Shown here in pieces: positions 8,654 to 17,214 of a DNA stretch of 64,000 bases (within the stretch, counting starts at the first letter, position 1; the number at the start of each line of letters is the position of its first letter). The notes beneath the pieces were generated by a model. It did no database searches and was not told the DNA's origin. It saw only the letters and a program-made list of their open reading frames with translations. The stretch is taken from contig QFWI01000016.1 of assembly GCA_003149345.1 (NCBI GenBank), positions 1 through 64,000 on the forward strand, written 5' to 3'. The stretch comes from Vampirovibrio chlorellavorus (lineage in GTDB: Bacteria; Cyanobacteriota; Vampirovibrionia; Vampirovibrionales; Vampirovibrionaceae). A program made the position numbers and the translations under genes.

Positions 8654-9730
8654 ATGGCAGAAGTGGTTTTGGAAAACGTAGCCAAGTCCTACGATAAGAC
8701 CTCCGTGATAGAGGGGGTGTCTCTGGCCGTTCAGGATCAGGAGTTTGTGGTCATGGTGGGCCCCAGCGGGTGCGGCAAGTCCACCATTTTGCGCATGATT
8801 GCAGGATTGGAGAGCATCACCGAGGGCACCATCCAGATTGAAGACCGGGTGGTCAATGATGTGCCGCCCAAGGATCGCGACATTGCCATGGTCTTTCAGA
8901 ATTATGCCTTGTACCCGCATATGAGCGTGTACGAGAACATGGCTTTTGGCCTGAAGATGCGAAAAACGCCCAAGGCGGAAATCGACGCCAAGGTCAAAGA
9001 AGCCGCCCGCATTCTGGATTTGGAGCATTTACTGGATCGCAAGCCCAAGCAGTTGTCTGGTGGCCAGCGTCAGCGGGTGGCTTTGGGTCGGGCTATTGTG
9101 CGCAAGCCCAAGGTGTTTCTGATGGATGAGCCGCTCTCCAACCTGGATGCCAAGTTGCGGGTACAAATGCGCTCGGAAATCGCTGCCCTGCACAAGCGCC
9201 TAAATGCCACCACTATTTATGTCACCCACGATCAGGTCGAAGCCATGACCATGGGTCATCGCATTGTCATCCTGAACAAGGGCAAAATTCAGCAGGTGGA
9301 TACGCCGTTACAGGTTTATCATCAGCCTGCCAATATGTTTGTGGCCGGTTTTGTGGGGCAAATGAACTTTTTAACCGGGGTGATGGAGTCTGAAGGCTTG
9401 CGACTGGGTGATCAAACCCTGTTGCCGGTGCCGCATGCCTTGCAAGAGAAGTTGCAAGACCTGTCGGGCCGTGCGGCGGTTATGGGTATTCGTCCCGAGC
9501 ATTGGGTGCCGGAAACCAGCCCGGAGGCTGGGCCGGTGTATGAGGTCGTCCCGGAGCGGGTGGAAATGCTGGGCAGTGAGCAGATGGTGCATTTCCCTTT
9601 CAACGGTCAGTTGGTGGTGGCCCGTTGGCCCTCTGACTTGCCGGTGGCGGAAGGGCAAGCCCTGAAGATTAAGCTGGATTTGGACAAAGTATTGCTGTTT
9701 GACGGGGCCACTGAGCAACGCATTCAATAG
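8654..9730 (+). CDS. ugpC: Sugar-type ABC transporter ATP-binding protein (UgpC/MsmK/MalK family)
   Basis: 358 residues, normal for the family. It energises import of sugars or glycerol-3-phosphate from the cytoplasmic face. Walker A 'GPSGCGKST' (about residue 37), Q-loop '[10 protein letters not shown]', signature '[14 protein letters not shown]', Walker B '[14 protein letters not shown]' and the H-loop '[10 protein letters not shown]' are all intact. The C-terminal TOBE/OB regulatory domain runs from about 235 ('[13 protein letters not shown]', 'MGIRPEHW'). No permease or binding protein is adjacent, so it probably serves one or several distant transporters, as MsmK does. The gene symbol reflects family only. 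Confidence 0.9.
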   Translation: MAEVVLENVAKSYDKTSVIEGVSLAVQDQEFVVMVGPSGCGKSTILRMIAGLESITEGTIQIEDRVVNDVPPKDRDIAMVFQNYALYPHMSVYENMAFGLKMRKTPKAEIDAKVKEAARILDLEHLLDRKPKQLSGGQRQRVALGRAIVRKPKVFLMDEPLSNLDAKLRVQMRSEIAALHKRLNATTIYVTHDQVEAMTMGHRIVILNKGKIQQVDTPLQVYHQPANMFVAGFVGQMNFLTGVMESEGLRLGDQTLLPVPHALQEKLQDLSGRAAVMGIRPEHWVPETSPEAGPVYEVVPERVEMLGSEQMVHFPFNGQLVVARWPSDLPVAEGQALKIKLDLDKVLLFDGATEQRIQ

Positions 9731-9744
9731 ACTGTCCCGATGGT

Positions 9745-10668
9745 TCAGGCGGCCATTTTGCGCAGTAAGTCCCCATGTTTTGAAATGAGGAAGTCCTCAA
9801 AGGTTTTGTCGTCCACCTGAGCGGCGGCCAGCATCAGAAACTGATCGGGCAGTTGGGACAGCAGTTTAATCAGGATTTCGGGCGGCAGGACTTTACAGCT
9901 GTCAATCAGGATAGGCTTGGGACAGGGGGCCAGCAGCTTGAAGATAAACCCATCACTCATGCCCATCAGCAGCACCGGATCTTTCTTGATGAAGCCGGTG
10001 ACCAGTTGTTGCAATGCTTTGAAAGGCATGGTTTTGAACGCTTCCATAATGCGTTCTTTGGGGGTGTGCATAAAAATGCGCATGATGTCGTAGGGTTTAA
10101 GCTTGGAATAATCGTGATGGCCGTAAATTTTTTGCAGCAACATCAGGATGAACTTGGGCTCCAGCGCCAGGATGCCTTTGGCCAGTTCCCGGCTGTTGAC
10201 CCGTTTGTTTCTCATAATGCGCAGCAGTTCGGCGGTGGGCATTTTCTTGATCAGCTCTTCCAGCTTGTAGATGCGCAGGAGCATTTTGATGAGGAATGGT
10301 TTGGGCAAGTGCAGGATGAGCTTCAGCAGCTTGGCCTTGCTGAACAGGCGGAGGGCATTAACCAGCATTTCTTTGGGCAGCAAACGAAGCAGTTCTATCC
10401 AGTTGCTGCGGCGCATCATGCGCAAAATGCGCAGTTTTTGCGAGTGGACTTTGAGCAACTTGACCAGCGATTTTAAATCCAGGTTCGCGGTCAGCAAGCG
10501 ACCGGAGCGATCGGCCCACCTGGCGCTGGCTATGGCTTGGGCCTGACTGTATTGGGCCAGCGTCATGCCCAGCCTTTTCAGCTCTTTTTCACTGGGCTGG
10601 GTGTACCAGTGGATCTCTTGCACCGCGTTGCTAAGGCCTAAGGCGGCCTCAATGCCCTCAATACGCAT
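9745..10668 (-). CDS. Unknown leucine/lysine-rich helical-repeat protein
   Basis: 307 residues, not recognised. From about residue 65 onward it is a run of short amphipathic helices rich in Leu, Lys, Ile and Met with recurring 'LLxxxPKxxLI'-like units (for example 'LLRLLPKEMLVNAL', 'LILHLPKPFLIKML', 'LMLLQKIYGHH', 'IKLLSQLPDQFLML'), roughly every 20-25 residues. This suggests an alpha-solenoid, comparable in style to the MgtE N-domain or FliG-like repeats, but no family can be named. No signal peptide or transmembrane span stands out. The start ATG at 10668 has AAGGA 7 bases upstream. It converges with ugpC with 14 bases between stops. Confidence 0.75.
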   Translation of the reverse strand: MRIEGIEAALGLSNAVQEIHWYTQPSEKELKRLGMTLAQYSQAQAIASARWADRSGRLLTANLDLKSLVKLLKVHSQKLRILRMMRRSNWIELLRLLPKEMLVNALRLFSKAKLLKLILHLPKPFLIKMLLRIYKLEELIKKMPTAELLRIMRNKRVNSRELAKGILALEPKFILMLLQKIYGHHDYSKLKPYDIMRIFMHTPKERIMEAFKTMPFKALQQLVTGFIKKDPVLLMGMSDGFIFKLLAPCPKPILIDSCKVLPPEILIKLLSQLPDQFLMLAAAQVDDKTFEDFLISKHGDLLRKMAA

Positions 10669-10854
10669 ACTTGGATCCTTCCCGATCGAGTCAGCGGGAC
10701 TGATTTTTGTCCCCTAACCCGTCACTCGGCCAATGGGGGAGAATCTTGAGGATTTTGTTACATTCTTTCACCAGCGGCACGGGGAGGATGGGGCTATCGG
10801 GAACGGAAGGCCCTGTTGAGAGTCTAGGGGATTGGCACTGGGTGGTTGGGGCTT

Positions 10855-10863
10855 TGCTATAAT
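10855..10863 (+). promoter_or_regulatory. Extended -10 promoter of the TPR gene
   Basis: TGC-TATAAT: a perfect -10 (10858-10863) with the extended TGN element. TTGGCA at 10832-10837 is a possible -35 but has a long 20-base spacer. It gives a leader of about 45 bases with AGAGG before the ATG at 10915. Confidence 0.6.
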
Positions 10864-10914
10864 GGGCGAACCAATCCCCACAGGACGTACTTGCTGGAAA
10901 GAGGTTAGAGTTCT

Positions 10915-13182
10915 ATGATGCAGCCCCGAAATTTTTGCCTGTTTTACAAAGCGCCGCTGGCTTTGACCTTGACCCTTGGGTTAGGGGTCGCTGCTTTTGT
11001 AGGGAGCGGCTGGGCCTTGTCCCCCCAGTCCCGGCAATACTACCTGGAAGCCCAGCAGGCTGAGCTACAAGGCAAGCTGGAACAGGCCGAACAGGCCTTA
11101 CGCAAGGCCGTGGCGCTCGATTCTCAGGACTATCTGAATTTCGTCAAGTTGGGCTCTATCCTGAATCAGCTGGGCAAGCCCAATGAAGCCCTCAGCTACT
11201 ATCAGCAGGCTTTAAATCTCAATCCTCAGGACAGTATGATTCTTTACAGCATGGGCGGTATTTACGAGCAGTTGGGCCAATACGCCAAAGCTGAAGAGGC
11301 TTATGAGCTATGCCTGCAAAATAACCCTGGCTACCAGTTCGCCTTGCTCAATCTGGCCCGTACCGAAATCCAGCAGAAGAAGTATCCGCCCGCCATTGCC
11401 CACTATCAGCAATTTTTAGGGAAATACCCCGATCACTACGAGGCCCGCCGTCATCTGGCCAAGCTGTACTTGGTTACAGGGCAGGAAACGGCTTCGGTGA
11501 AAGAGTTTGATATTTTAAAACAGCGCTTCCCCAATCGCTTTGAGGAGCATTTGGATTTGGCCCGGGCCTTGACCGGCTCCAACGCCCCGGAGCAGGCTTT
11601 GGAAGAGTTGAAGGTCGCTTACGCCAAAGAGGGCAGTAAATCCGACATTGATGAGGAAATGGGTCGGGCGCACTCTGCCCTGGGGCAGGTGGATTTGGCC
11701 ATTCAAAACTACCAAAAGGCCCTGGCCCTGAATCCCAAAAAGGATGACTTGCTGCCACGTATCGCGGATTTGTATCGGGCCCAAAAGCAATGGGGGCAGG
11801 CTGCGGAAAATTATCAGCTGTATTTAAAAGCCCATCCGGAGGCTCAGGGGGTTCGGCAAGCGCTGGTCGCCACCTATCTGGATGACGGGAAGTACGAGGC
11901 GGCGCTGAATGAGTTGGGCCTGTTGCTGCAAGCCACTACCGATCCGCAGCAGCGGTTTTTAATCCAGAAAGACATGGCCTATTCCCTGCAAATGCTGGGC
12001 GATATGCCCAAGGCTATCACGCTTTCGGAGACGCTACTGTCGGATCCGATGGCCCAAAAGGATTTGCAACTCAAGTCCAATCTTGCCATCGCTTACCACC
12101 GGGAAGGCCAGTATGACAAGGCCGTGGATTTTTACAAGCAGGTGTACTACGCCGATCCGGCCTTGCGCCAGCAATTCAAAATTGACCGGGAAAGTCTGGG
12201 CAACGATTTGGCGGTGGCCCTAACCGCTCTCGGTGATACAGCCTACAAGGCCAAGGACTTCAAATTGGCTGTTTCCCGTTACGGCGATGCCCGCCTGACC
12301 GCAAACGGCAAGAACTATTACCCGGACTTGGGGTTGGCCAATACCTACTACGCCATGGCGCTGTGGGATCAAGCCAATGACGCCTATGGCAAGGTGCTGG
12401 AGAAAGATCCGGGCAACGTGACGGCCAAGTTGTATCGCACCAAGTTGGCCATGGCTCGGGCGACTTCGACTCCCACGGGCACAGAGAGCGCAGCTCCGAC
12501 CGGCGTATCGGACGCCGACCTCAATACCCTGGAGTCATTGGCCCAGCAAAATCCCACCAATCAGGATGTCTTGCTCACGCTGGCCAACGCTTATGAGCGT
12601 CAGGGAAACACCACGGCGGCCATTAACACCTACCAGAAGTTGCTGGCACTGGATGCCAACAACCCAGACTTGCTTTCCTCCATCGGCACCTTATGGCAGC
12701 AAGCCGGTAATCTGGAAAAAGCCCGGGAGCATTATCTAAAGGCCTTGGCCCTGAATGAGCGCATGCCGTTTGTGCATTACAACTTGGGGATTGTGTATAA
12801 CGAACTGGGGCAGCTGGATCAGTCTGCGGAAGCCTATAAAAAGGCCATGAGTCTGGATCCGGCCAACAGTGATTCCCGCTACGGTCTGGCCATTACCCTG
12901 GAGAAACAGCGCAAGTATCAGGAGGCTATGGATACCTATCAGTCCTATACCAGGGATCCATCCGCCAAGTACGCTCAGGAGGCCTTGACCCGTATTGAGT
13001 TGTTAAAGCAGGCCCTGGGCAGTTCTGCCCCTGGTAAGGCGGTTTCTATTCCCACAGGAACGGAACCCGCCAAAGCCTCGCAGGCCAGTCCGGTGGGTTC
13101 CAGTGGAAGCGCCGCCCCAGCGACCTCTACCGGGCAGCCGGTTAAAGTTCAGCAGGCCCCCTTGAGGATTGAACCCAACTAA
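10915..13182 (+). CDS. Large exported tetratricopeptide-repeat protein
   Basis: 755 residues. An N-terminal signal peptide (hydrophobic residues about 14-33, cleavage near 'GSGWALS') is followed by many TPR units. Clear ones are 'AEQALRKAVALDSQDYLNF', 'ALSYYQQALNLNPQDSM', 'AIQNYQKALALNPKKDD', 'AINTYQKLLALDANNPD' and 'SAEAYKKAMSLDPANSD'. The last ~50 residues are Pro/Ser/Thr/Gly-rich and likely disordered. It is presumably a periplasmic or surface-anchored scaffold for protein complexes; the partner is unknown. AGAGG at about 10900 supports the ATG at 10915 (a second ATG follows immediately). The stop codon lies inside a 15-base tandem duplication. Confidence 0.88.
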   Translation: MMQPRNFCLFYKAPLALTLTLGLGVAAFVGSGWALSPQSRQYYLEAQQAELQGKLEQAEQALRKAVALDSQDYLNFVKLGSILNQLGKPNEALSYYQQALNLNPQDSMILYSMGGIYEQLGQYAKAEEAYELCLQNNPGYQFALLNLARTEIQQKKYPPAIAHYQQFLGKYPDHYEARRHLAKLYLVTGQETASVKEFDILKQRFPNRFEEHLDLARALTGSNAPEQALEELKVAYAKEGSKSDIDEEMGRAHSALGQVDLAIQNYQKALALNPKKDDLLPRIADLYRAQKQWGQAAENYQLYLKAHPEAQGVRQALVATYLDDGKYEAALNELGLLLQATTDPQQRFLIQKDMAYSLQMLGDMPKAITLSETLLSDPMAQKDLQLKSNLAIAYHREGQYDKAVDFYKQVYYADPALRQQFKIDRESLGNDLAVALTALGDTAYKAKDFKLAVSRYGDARLTANGKNYYPDLGLANTYYAMALWDQANDAYGKVLEKDPGNVTAKLYRTKLAMARATSTPTGTESAAPTGVSDADLNTLESLAQQNPTNQDVLLTLANAYERQGNTTAAINTYQKLLALDANNPDLLSSIGTLWQQAGNLEKAREHYLKALALNERMPFVHYNLGIVYNELGQLDQSAEAYKKAMSLDPANSDSRYGLAITLEKQRKYQEAMDTYQSYTRDPSAKYAQEALTRIELLKQALGSSAPGKAVSIPTGTEPAKASQASPVGSSGSAAPATSTGQPVKVQQAPLRIEPN

Positions 13183-13203
13183 TGCGTCCCCAACTAATGC
13201 GTC
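13174..13203. repeat. 15-bp perfect tandem duplication across a stop codon
   Basis: CCCAACTAATGCGTC is present twice with no spacer (13174-13188, 13189-13203). The first copy contains the TAA stop (13180-13182) of the TPR gene. The unit is a multiple of three, so loss of the first stop would be rescued by the second copy. Confidence 0.9.
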
Positions 13204-13226
13204 GAGTTCCCCGCAAGCCGGAGTGC

Positions 13227-13985
13227 TTAAACGGGCTTTAACTCCAAAAACGCCACTTGTCGTCCCGCTTCTCCCCGGCGATGAGACCATAGCCGCTCGG
13301 CTTCGCACAGGGTGCAGGCCGGGATGATATCAATCTGGCTGAGCCCCATGGCTTGTAATTGCAGTGCATTGACCTGCTTCAGGTCAATTTGAGGCTTGCT
13401 GTTGACTGAGAGGCTGGTGTACTGGCTGGCGCCTGCCTGTGGGATGGTTTGCTCGACTTGCTCCGCTACTTCCGGGGAGACTTCATAGCAACACCCGCCA
13501 ATGGAAGGGCCGATGACGGCCAGTAGGTGCGCAGGACTGGCTTGATACTGGTTTATCAGGGTTTGAGCCACTTTGGTGGTGATACTTTGGGCGGTTCCTC
13601 GCCATCCGGCGTGAATCACCGCTCCAATGTGCCGGTTTGGCTCGTAAAGAATGATCGGTACACAATCGGCCACCTGTACCATGGCGGCTACTCCGGTTTC
13701 GGTCAGGATGACCGCGTCGGTTTCCCGTTCGCAAGGGGTATCGTTCAGCCGGAATTGATCGGTATGGGTTTGTCGGGGCAAGGTCAGTCGATCAACCGAG
13801 AGTCCGGTGTGTTGGCACACCAGTTCCCGGTTGGCTCTGGCTTGTTCCGGGGGGCAGGCCTGACCGCCCAGCGTCACCGGCTTGCCTGTAAAACCGTGGA
13901 TCACCCGTTCGGTGTAGGTATTGAGCAAGGCGGATTGATACAATACAAAAGGTTCGGTGAATAAGGGTATGGCGGTTTTGGGCAT
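13227..13985 (-). CDS. pgeF: Laccase-domain purine nucleoside phosphorylase / peptidoglycan-editing factor PgeF (YfiH)
   Basis: 252 residues from the ATG at 13985, chosen because GGGAAG lies 5 bases upstream; an ATG at 14000 would add five residues but has no ribosome site. The multicopper-polyphenol-oxidase (DUF152) fold motifs are all visible: 'LPRQTHTD', 'ADCVPIILYEP', 'AVIHAGWRGT' and 'VIGPSIGGCCYEV', which carry the His/Cys metal site. Family members act on purine nucleosides and, in some bacteria, correct mis-incorporated amino acids in peptidoglycan precursors. The length is typical. The next gene starts head to head and may overlap the 5' end. Confidence 0.92.
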   Translation of the reverse strand: MPKTAIPLFTEPFVLYQSALLNTYTERVIHGFTGKPVTLGGQACPPEQARANRELVCQHTGLSVDRLTLPRQTHTDQFRLNDTPCERETDAVILTETGVAAMVQVADCVPIILYEPNRHIGAVIHAGWRGTAQSITTKVAQTLINQYQASPAHLLAVIGPSIGGCCYEVSPEVAEQVEQTIPQAGASQYTSLSVNSKPQIDLKQVNALQLQAMGLSQIDIIPACTLCEAERLWSHRRGEAGRQVAFLELKPV

Positions 13986-14523
13986 CAGTACTTCCCACAT
14001 TTTAATCAAACGTCTGCGGCTAATGGCTTCTATTATACTGGTTGCCCTTTGCTGGCTGGCAAGTACCGGGCAAGCGGGCGAGCCTGTCGGTTTACGACTG
14101 GAAATTGAGCCGATCAAGCAAATTTATTCGATTCGGGAAGGCTTGGTGGTGAAGCTGATTTTTAAAGCCAATCAAAAAACCAAGCTCTGTATGGCCAAGG
14201 ATATTCTCAGTCAAATGGACATTGCCATTTTCCGTCCGGGTCAGGGTAAGTTGGCCTTGCAGCCCTTGGTGATTAAAGACAACAGCACCATTTTCCAGGA
14301 GCCTATGAAGGTGCAATGGTTGGAAAGTGGCCAGAGCCTGACTTTACGGGCCAACTTAAAACGGTATCAGTTTTTGGATACGGATCAGTGGACACCGGGA
14401 GAATACAACGTTAGCGCCACATTCAATTTGTGCGAGCAAACCCCTGCGGAGAGAGTGACTGATCCGGGTCGGGAAATCCCGGTGAGAGCCGTCCGTCAGG
14501 GGTGGTTCATGATTATGATTTAA
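13957..14523 (+). CDS. Unknown secreted or membrane-anchored protein
   Basis: Up to 188 residues, not recognised. The N-terminal region has a basic stretch ('KRLRL') followed by a hydrophobic core and 'ASTGQAGEP', which looks like a cleavable signal peptide. The mature part is beta-rich ('LRLEIEPIKQIYSIREGLVVKLIFKA', then 'GEYNVSATF'), suggestive of an Ig-like or carbohydrate-binding-like sandwich. The start is uncertain: GTG at 13957 has AAAAGG 4 bases upstream; ATG at 13969 or 14023 are alternatives. The first would overlap pgeF head to head by 29 bases. The ATG at 14023 would lack the basic n-region, so I prefer an upstream start. Confidence 0.65.
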   Translation: MNKGMAVLGISTSHILIKRLRLMASIILVALCWLASTGQAGEPVGLRLEIEPIKQIYSIREGLVVKLIFKANQKTKLCMAKDILSQMDIAIFRPGQGKLALQPLVIKDNSTIFQEPMKVQWLESGQSLTLRANLKRYQFLDTDQWTPGEYNVSATFNLCEQTPAERVTDPGREIPVRAVRQGWFMIMI

Positions 14524-14556
14524 GGTGAGTGAGCAGAATTTGAAAGCAGAGGTTGT

Positions 14557-15426
14557 ATGAAACAGGCACCGGACGCCATATATATTGTGACCGCTTCTCC
14601 CGCCAGGGCAGAGGCTATCAAGCAGGTCATGGCCCTGCGGGGGTTTGACGAAGTGGTCGGTGTGTCCCTGAAGGCAATCGATTGGAACACGATGGGGCAA
14701 GCTGCTCAACCGGCCTTGCTGATTGTGGACGCGGAAGGGGACGAGGCTGCTTTACTGGCCTTTATGGCCCATTTGCCCGCCGGACTGAAACCCCTGGTTT
14801 TGGCCGATCGGTTTGAGGAGTCCGTGTTTTTGGCCTGCCATGATGCCGGGGCTCGGGACTTTATGGTGAAGCCGGTTCCTGACGCCTATTTGATGTCTCG
14901 GGTGATCAGTACCTTGCAGGAACATCGGTTGGCGCAAGTTGCCAGGCAAAAAGATCAGATTCTGGAGGAATTGGGGGTGATTTCGGCGCGTTCCGGTGTA
15001 CTGACCACCAATTACCTGCTCAAGCAGCTGGAAGTGGCCGTCAAGGCGGTTGAGGCCGATCCTGTACAAGCGTTGAGTATCTTGATGGTGGCTTTTCAGG
15101 GTGGACAGCCCGGCCAGTTGGGTAGTCTGCTGAAAGAATCCGCTCGTGGACTGGATTGGGTGGGCGAATATTTTATGGATAAGTTTGTGGTGGTGTTGCC
15201 CCAAACTGGCAAGCGAGGGGCATTGGCGCTGGGACGCCGGATTTTCCAGCGATTGCAGCAGGGCCATGGGGGCGGAATCTCGCCCGGTTTGCGGTTGCGC
15301 ATGGGGGTTGCGGAATATAAAGGGTGCCGAAACTATGAGGAATTGTTGAACCAGGCGCTGAGTCAATTGCAAGCGGAACCGGAAGGAACTTCTGTCTCAA
15401 GAGATATTTTTGCGTCAAATGCTTAA
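14557..15426 (+). CDS. Receiver domain fused to a degenerate GGDEF domain
   Basis: 289 residues. Residues 1-125 resemble a response-regulator receiver ('ALLIVDAEGDEAALLAFMA' around the phospho-site, 'DAGARDFMVKPV' at the end). Residues 140-285 keep the diguanylate cyclase fold order ('LDWVGEYFMDKFVVVLPQT', 'RLRMGVAEYKGCRNYEELLNQA'), but the position of the GGDEF signature reads 'EYFMDKF', so c-di-GMP synthesis is not expected. It could be a c-di-GMP or GTP sensor, or a protein-protein module. AGAGG lies 5 bases before the ATG. It is followed by the palindromic element at 15437, and no histidine kinase is nearby. Confidence 0.8.
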   Translation: MKQAPDAIYIVTASPARAEAIKQVMALRGFDEVVGVSLKAIDWNTMGQAAQPALLIVDAEGDEAALLAFMAHLPAGLKPLVLADRFEESVFLACHDAGARDFMVKPVPDAYLMSRVISTLQEHRLAQVARQKDQILEELGVISARSGVLTTNYLLKQLEVAVKAVEADPVQALSILMVAFQGGQPGQLGSLLKESARGLDWVGEYFMDKFVVVLPQTGKRGALALGRRIFQRLQQGHGGGISPGLRLRMGVAEYKGCRNYEELLNQALSQLQAEPEGTSVSRDIFASNA

Positions 15427-15783
15427 AATTCTAGGCAAGTATCCCTTCACAACACGTCTGTAAAACTGCGCTCAGCTCAAAAAAACTGTGGAATTGCTTT
15501 TGGCAAAGTTGCCCAGCATCCATCCTGAACTCGCTGTACTCAAACAGTTACAAGCCTGTTTTGAAGGGATACTTACCAAATTCTAAAATTCGAAAAAGTT
15601 AAAAAGAGACACGTTTTGGATTCTAAAACGCTTTGCCCATTTTAACTTGGGGGTGTAAACCTGAACCGGCTCGGGGTATGATGGTAAAGTGAAGGGCCGA
15701 GTCAGGGGGCTGCTTCTTTTGGTTCGTATTCAAGCGTTTCAAGCCTGAAATTCAGGTCTGGGACATGTTGAGAGGGAAGTATC
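15427..15783. other. 357-base gap holding palindromic element copy A and a gene leader
   Basis: The first half is the 138-base element with 13-base inverted ends. The second half is AT-rich ('AATTCTAAAATTCG') and then becomes the leader of the aminotransferase gene, with a possible TATGAT at about 15677 and GAGGG before the ATG at 15784. There is no coding frame. Confidence 0.6.
15437..15574 (+). repeat. Palindromic intergenic element, copy A (13-bp terminal inverted repeats)
   Basis: Perfect ends: AAGTATCCCTTCA (15437-15449) and TGAAGGGATACTT (15562-15574). The interior carries TAAAACTGCG, CAGCTCAAA and AACTCGCTGTACTCAAACAG. All three recur, in the same order and nearly the same spacing, in the reverse complement of the element at 33409-33555. 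It could fold into one long hairpin in RNA or DNA. There is no ORF inside, so it is a non-autonomous element or a structured RNA. Confidence 0.8.
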
Positions 15784-17142
15784 ATGAGTAATCAGGCTGT
15801 GCTGTGGGAAGGCGTTATTCATCCGCAAATTAAAACGGAATTACCGGGCCCCAAAACCAGGGCATTGATTGAAAAGGACAGCCATTATTTGTCCCCCTCC
15901 TACACCCGGGGTTACCCTTTGTCCATTCAACGTGGCTATGGGGCCATGGTGGTGGATATGGATGAGAATGTTTTTCTGGATTATTGCGCGGGCATTGCGG
16001 TGTGTTCCACCGGGCATTCCCACCCTGAAGTGGTGAAGGCCATTCAGGATCAGGCCACTCAGTTTTTACACATGTCCGGCACGGATTTTTATTACACGGG
16101 CATGGCGGAACTGGCCCAAAAGCTGGCGGAAACCACCCCCGGTTCCCCGGATAAAAAAGTATTTTTCGGCAATTCCGGCACCGAGGCCAATGAGGCCGCT
16201 TTGAAGCTGGCTCGATATCATACGGGGCGTAAAAATTACATCTCTTTTTACCGCAGTTTTCATGGGCGTACTTATGGTTCTATGTCGGTTAGCACCAGTA
16301 AGGCCATCCAGCGAAAGCAGTTTACACCGCTGATGCCCGGGGTGTTTCATGCCCATTACCCTTACTTTTACCGGGATATTTTTCAGAGTGAGACGCCGGA
16401 GGCCTGTGCCCAGGCTTGTCTGAATTATATTGAAGACTATATTTTTAAAATGCTAACCCCGCCGGATGAAGTGGCTGCCTTTATTGTGGAGCCCATTCAG
16501 GGCGAGGGTGGGTATGTCATGCCCCCCGCCTCCTTTTTAACGGGCTTGCAGGCCTTGGCCCGAAAGCACGGGATTTTGATTATTGCCGATGAAGTGCAGG
16601 CGGGCATGGGCCGCACTGGACAGATTTGGGCTTCCCAGCTTTATCCGGGTTTTGAGCCGGATATTATGACCAGCGCCAAGGGGCTGGCTTCTGGATTGCC
16701 CTTGGGGGCGTGCATTGCCCGATCTGATATTATGGACTGGCCACCCGGCAGTCATGCCACCACGTTTGGGGGCAACCCGGTGAGCTGTGCCGCCGCCCTG
16801 AAGACTTTTGATCTATTGGAAAACGGCCTGCTGGAAAATGTGCGGGTGCAGGGAAAGTACCTAAAGGCGGGCTTGCAGGCCTTGGCCGAGCGTTGCGATG
16901 TGATTGGCGAAGTCCGTGGGGAAGGGCTGATGCTGGGCATTGAAATTGTGGAATCGAAAGCGAGCAAGGCTAAAGCACCCGATTTGCGCAACCGCATTGT
17001 GGATGAGTGCTTTTATCATGGCTTGCTGATTCTGGGTTGCGGGGAAAATTCCATCCGCTTTAGCCCGCCTCTGGTGATTTGTCAGGAGCAAACCGATAGC
17101 GCCATTGGCATCTTGGAAGCGGTTCTGAAAAAACTGACCTAA
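15784..17142 (+). CDS. Class III PLP aminotransferase (GABA/ornithine aminotransferase family)
   Basis: 452 residues. Fold type I aminotransferase with 'FLDYCAGIAVCSTGHSHPEVV', 'FFGNSGTEANEAALKLAR' (phosphate contact), 'SFHGRTYGSMSVS', 'AAFIVEPIQGEGGYVMPP', 'IADEVQAGMGRTGQIWA', and the PLP lysine at residue 299 in 'MTSAKGLASGLPLGA'. 'THGGNP'-type closure is seen as 'HATTFGGNPVSCAAAL'. It resembles the 4-aminobutyrate / acetylornithine-family enzymes, including amino-acid racemase-like members, so the substrate cannot be fixed. It stands alone; no arginine or GABA pathway genes are adjacent. GAGGG before the ATG gives a normal ribosome site. Confidence 0.88.
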   Translation: MSNQAVLWEGVIHPQIKTELPGPKTRALIEKDSHYLSPSYTRGYPLSIQRGYGAMVVDMDENVFLDYCAGIAVCSTGHSHPEVVKAIQDQATQFLHMSGTDFYYTGMAELAQKLAETTPGSPDKKVFFGNSGTEANEAALKLARYHTGRKNYISFYRSFHGRTYGSMSVSTSKAIQRKQFTPLMPGVFHAHYPYFYRDIFQSETPEACAQACLNYIEDYIFKMLTPPDEVAAFIVEPIQGEGGYVMPPASFLTGLQALARKHGILIIADEVQAGMGRTGQIWASQLYPGFEPDIMTSAKGLASGLPLGACIARSDIMDWPPGSHATTFGGNPVSCAAALKTFDLLENGLLENVRVQGKYLKAGLQALAERCDVIGEVRGEGLMLGIEIVESKASKAKAPDLRNRIVDECFYHGLLILGCGENSIRFSPPLVICQEQTDSAIGILEAVLKKLT

Positions 17143-17214
17143 GCGTCTGCCTCGCACTCAAGTTTTTAAGATTGAGGTCGATATCATTCTCAAGCAACCC
17201 GAGTTTGAGTGCGT

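Noticed and set aside
8543-9028. Upstream extension of the methyltransferase frame to 9028 on the minus strand
   Set aside because: This part is antisense to the conserved first third of the ABC ATPase gene. The ATG at 8542 has a ribosome site, and the methyltransferase family begins there.
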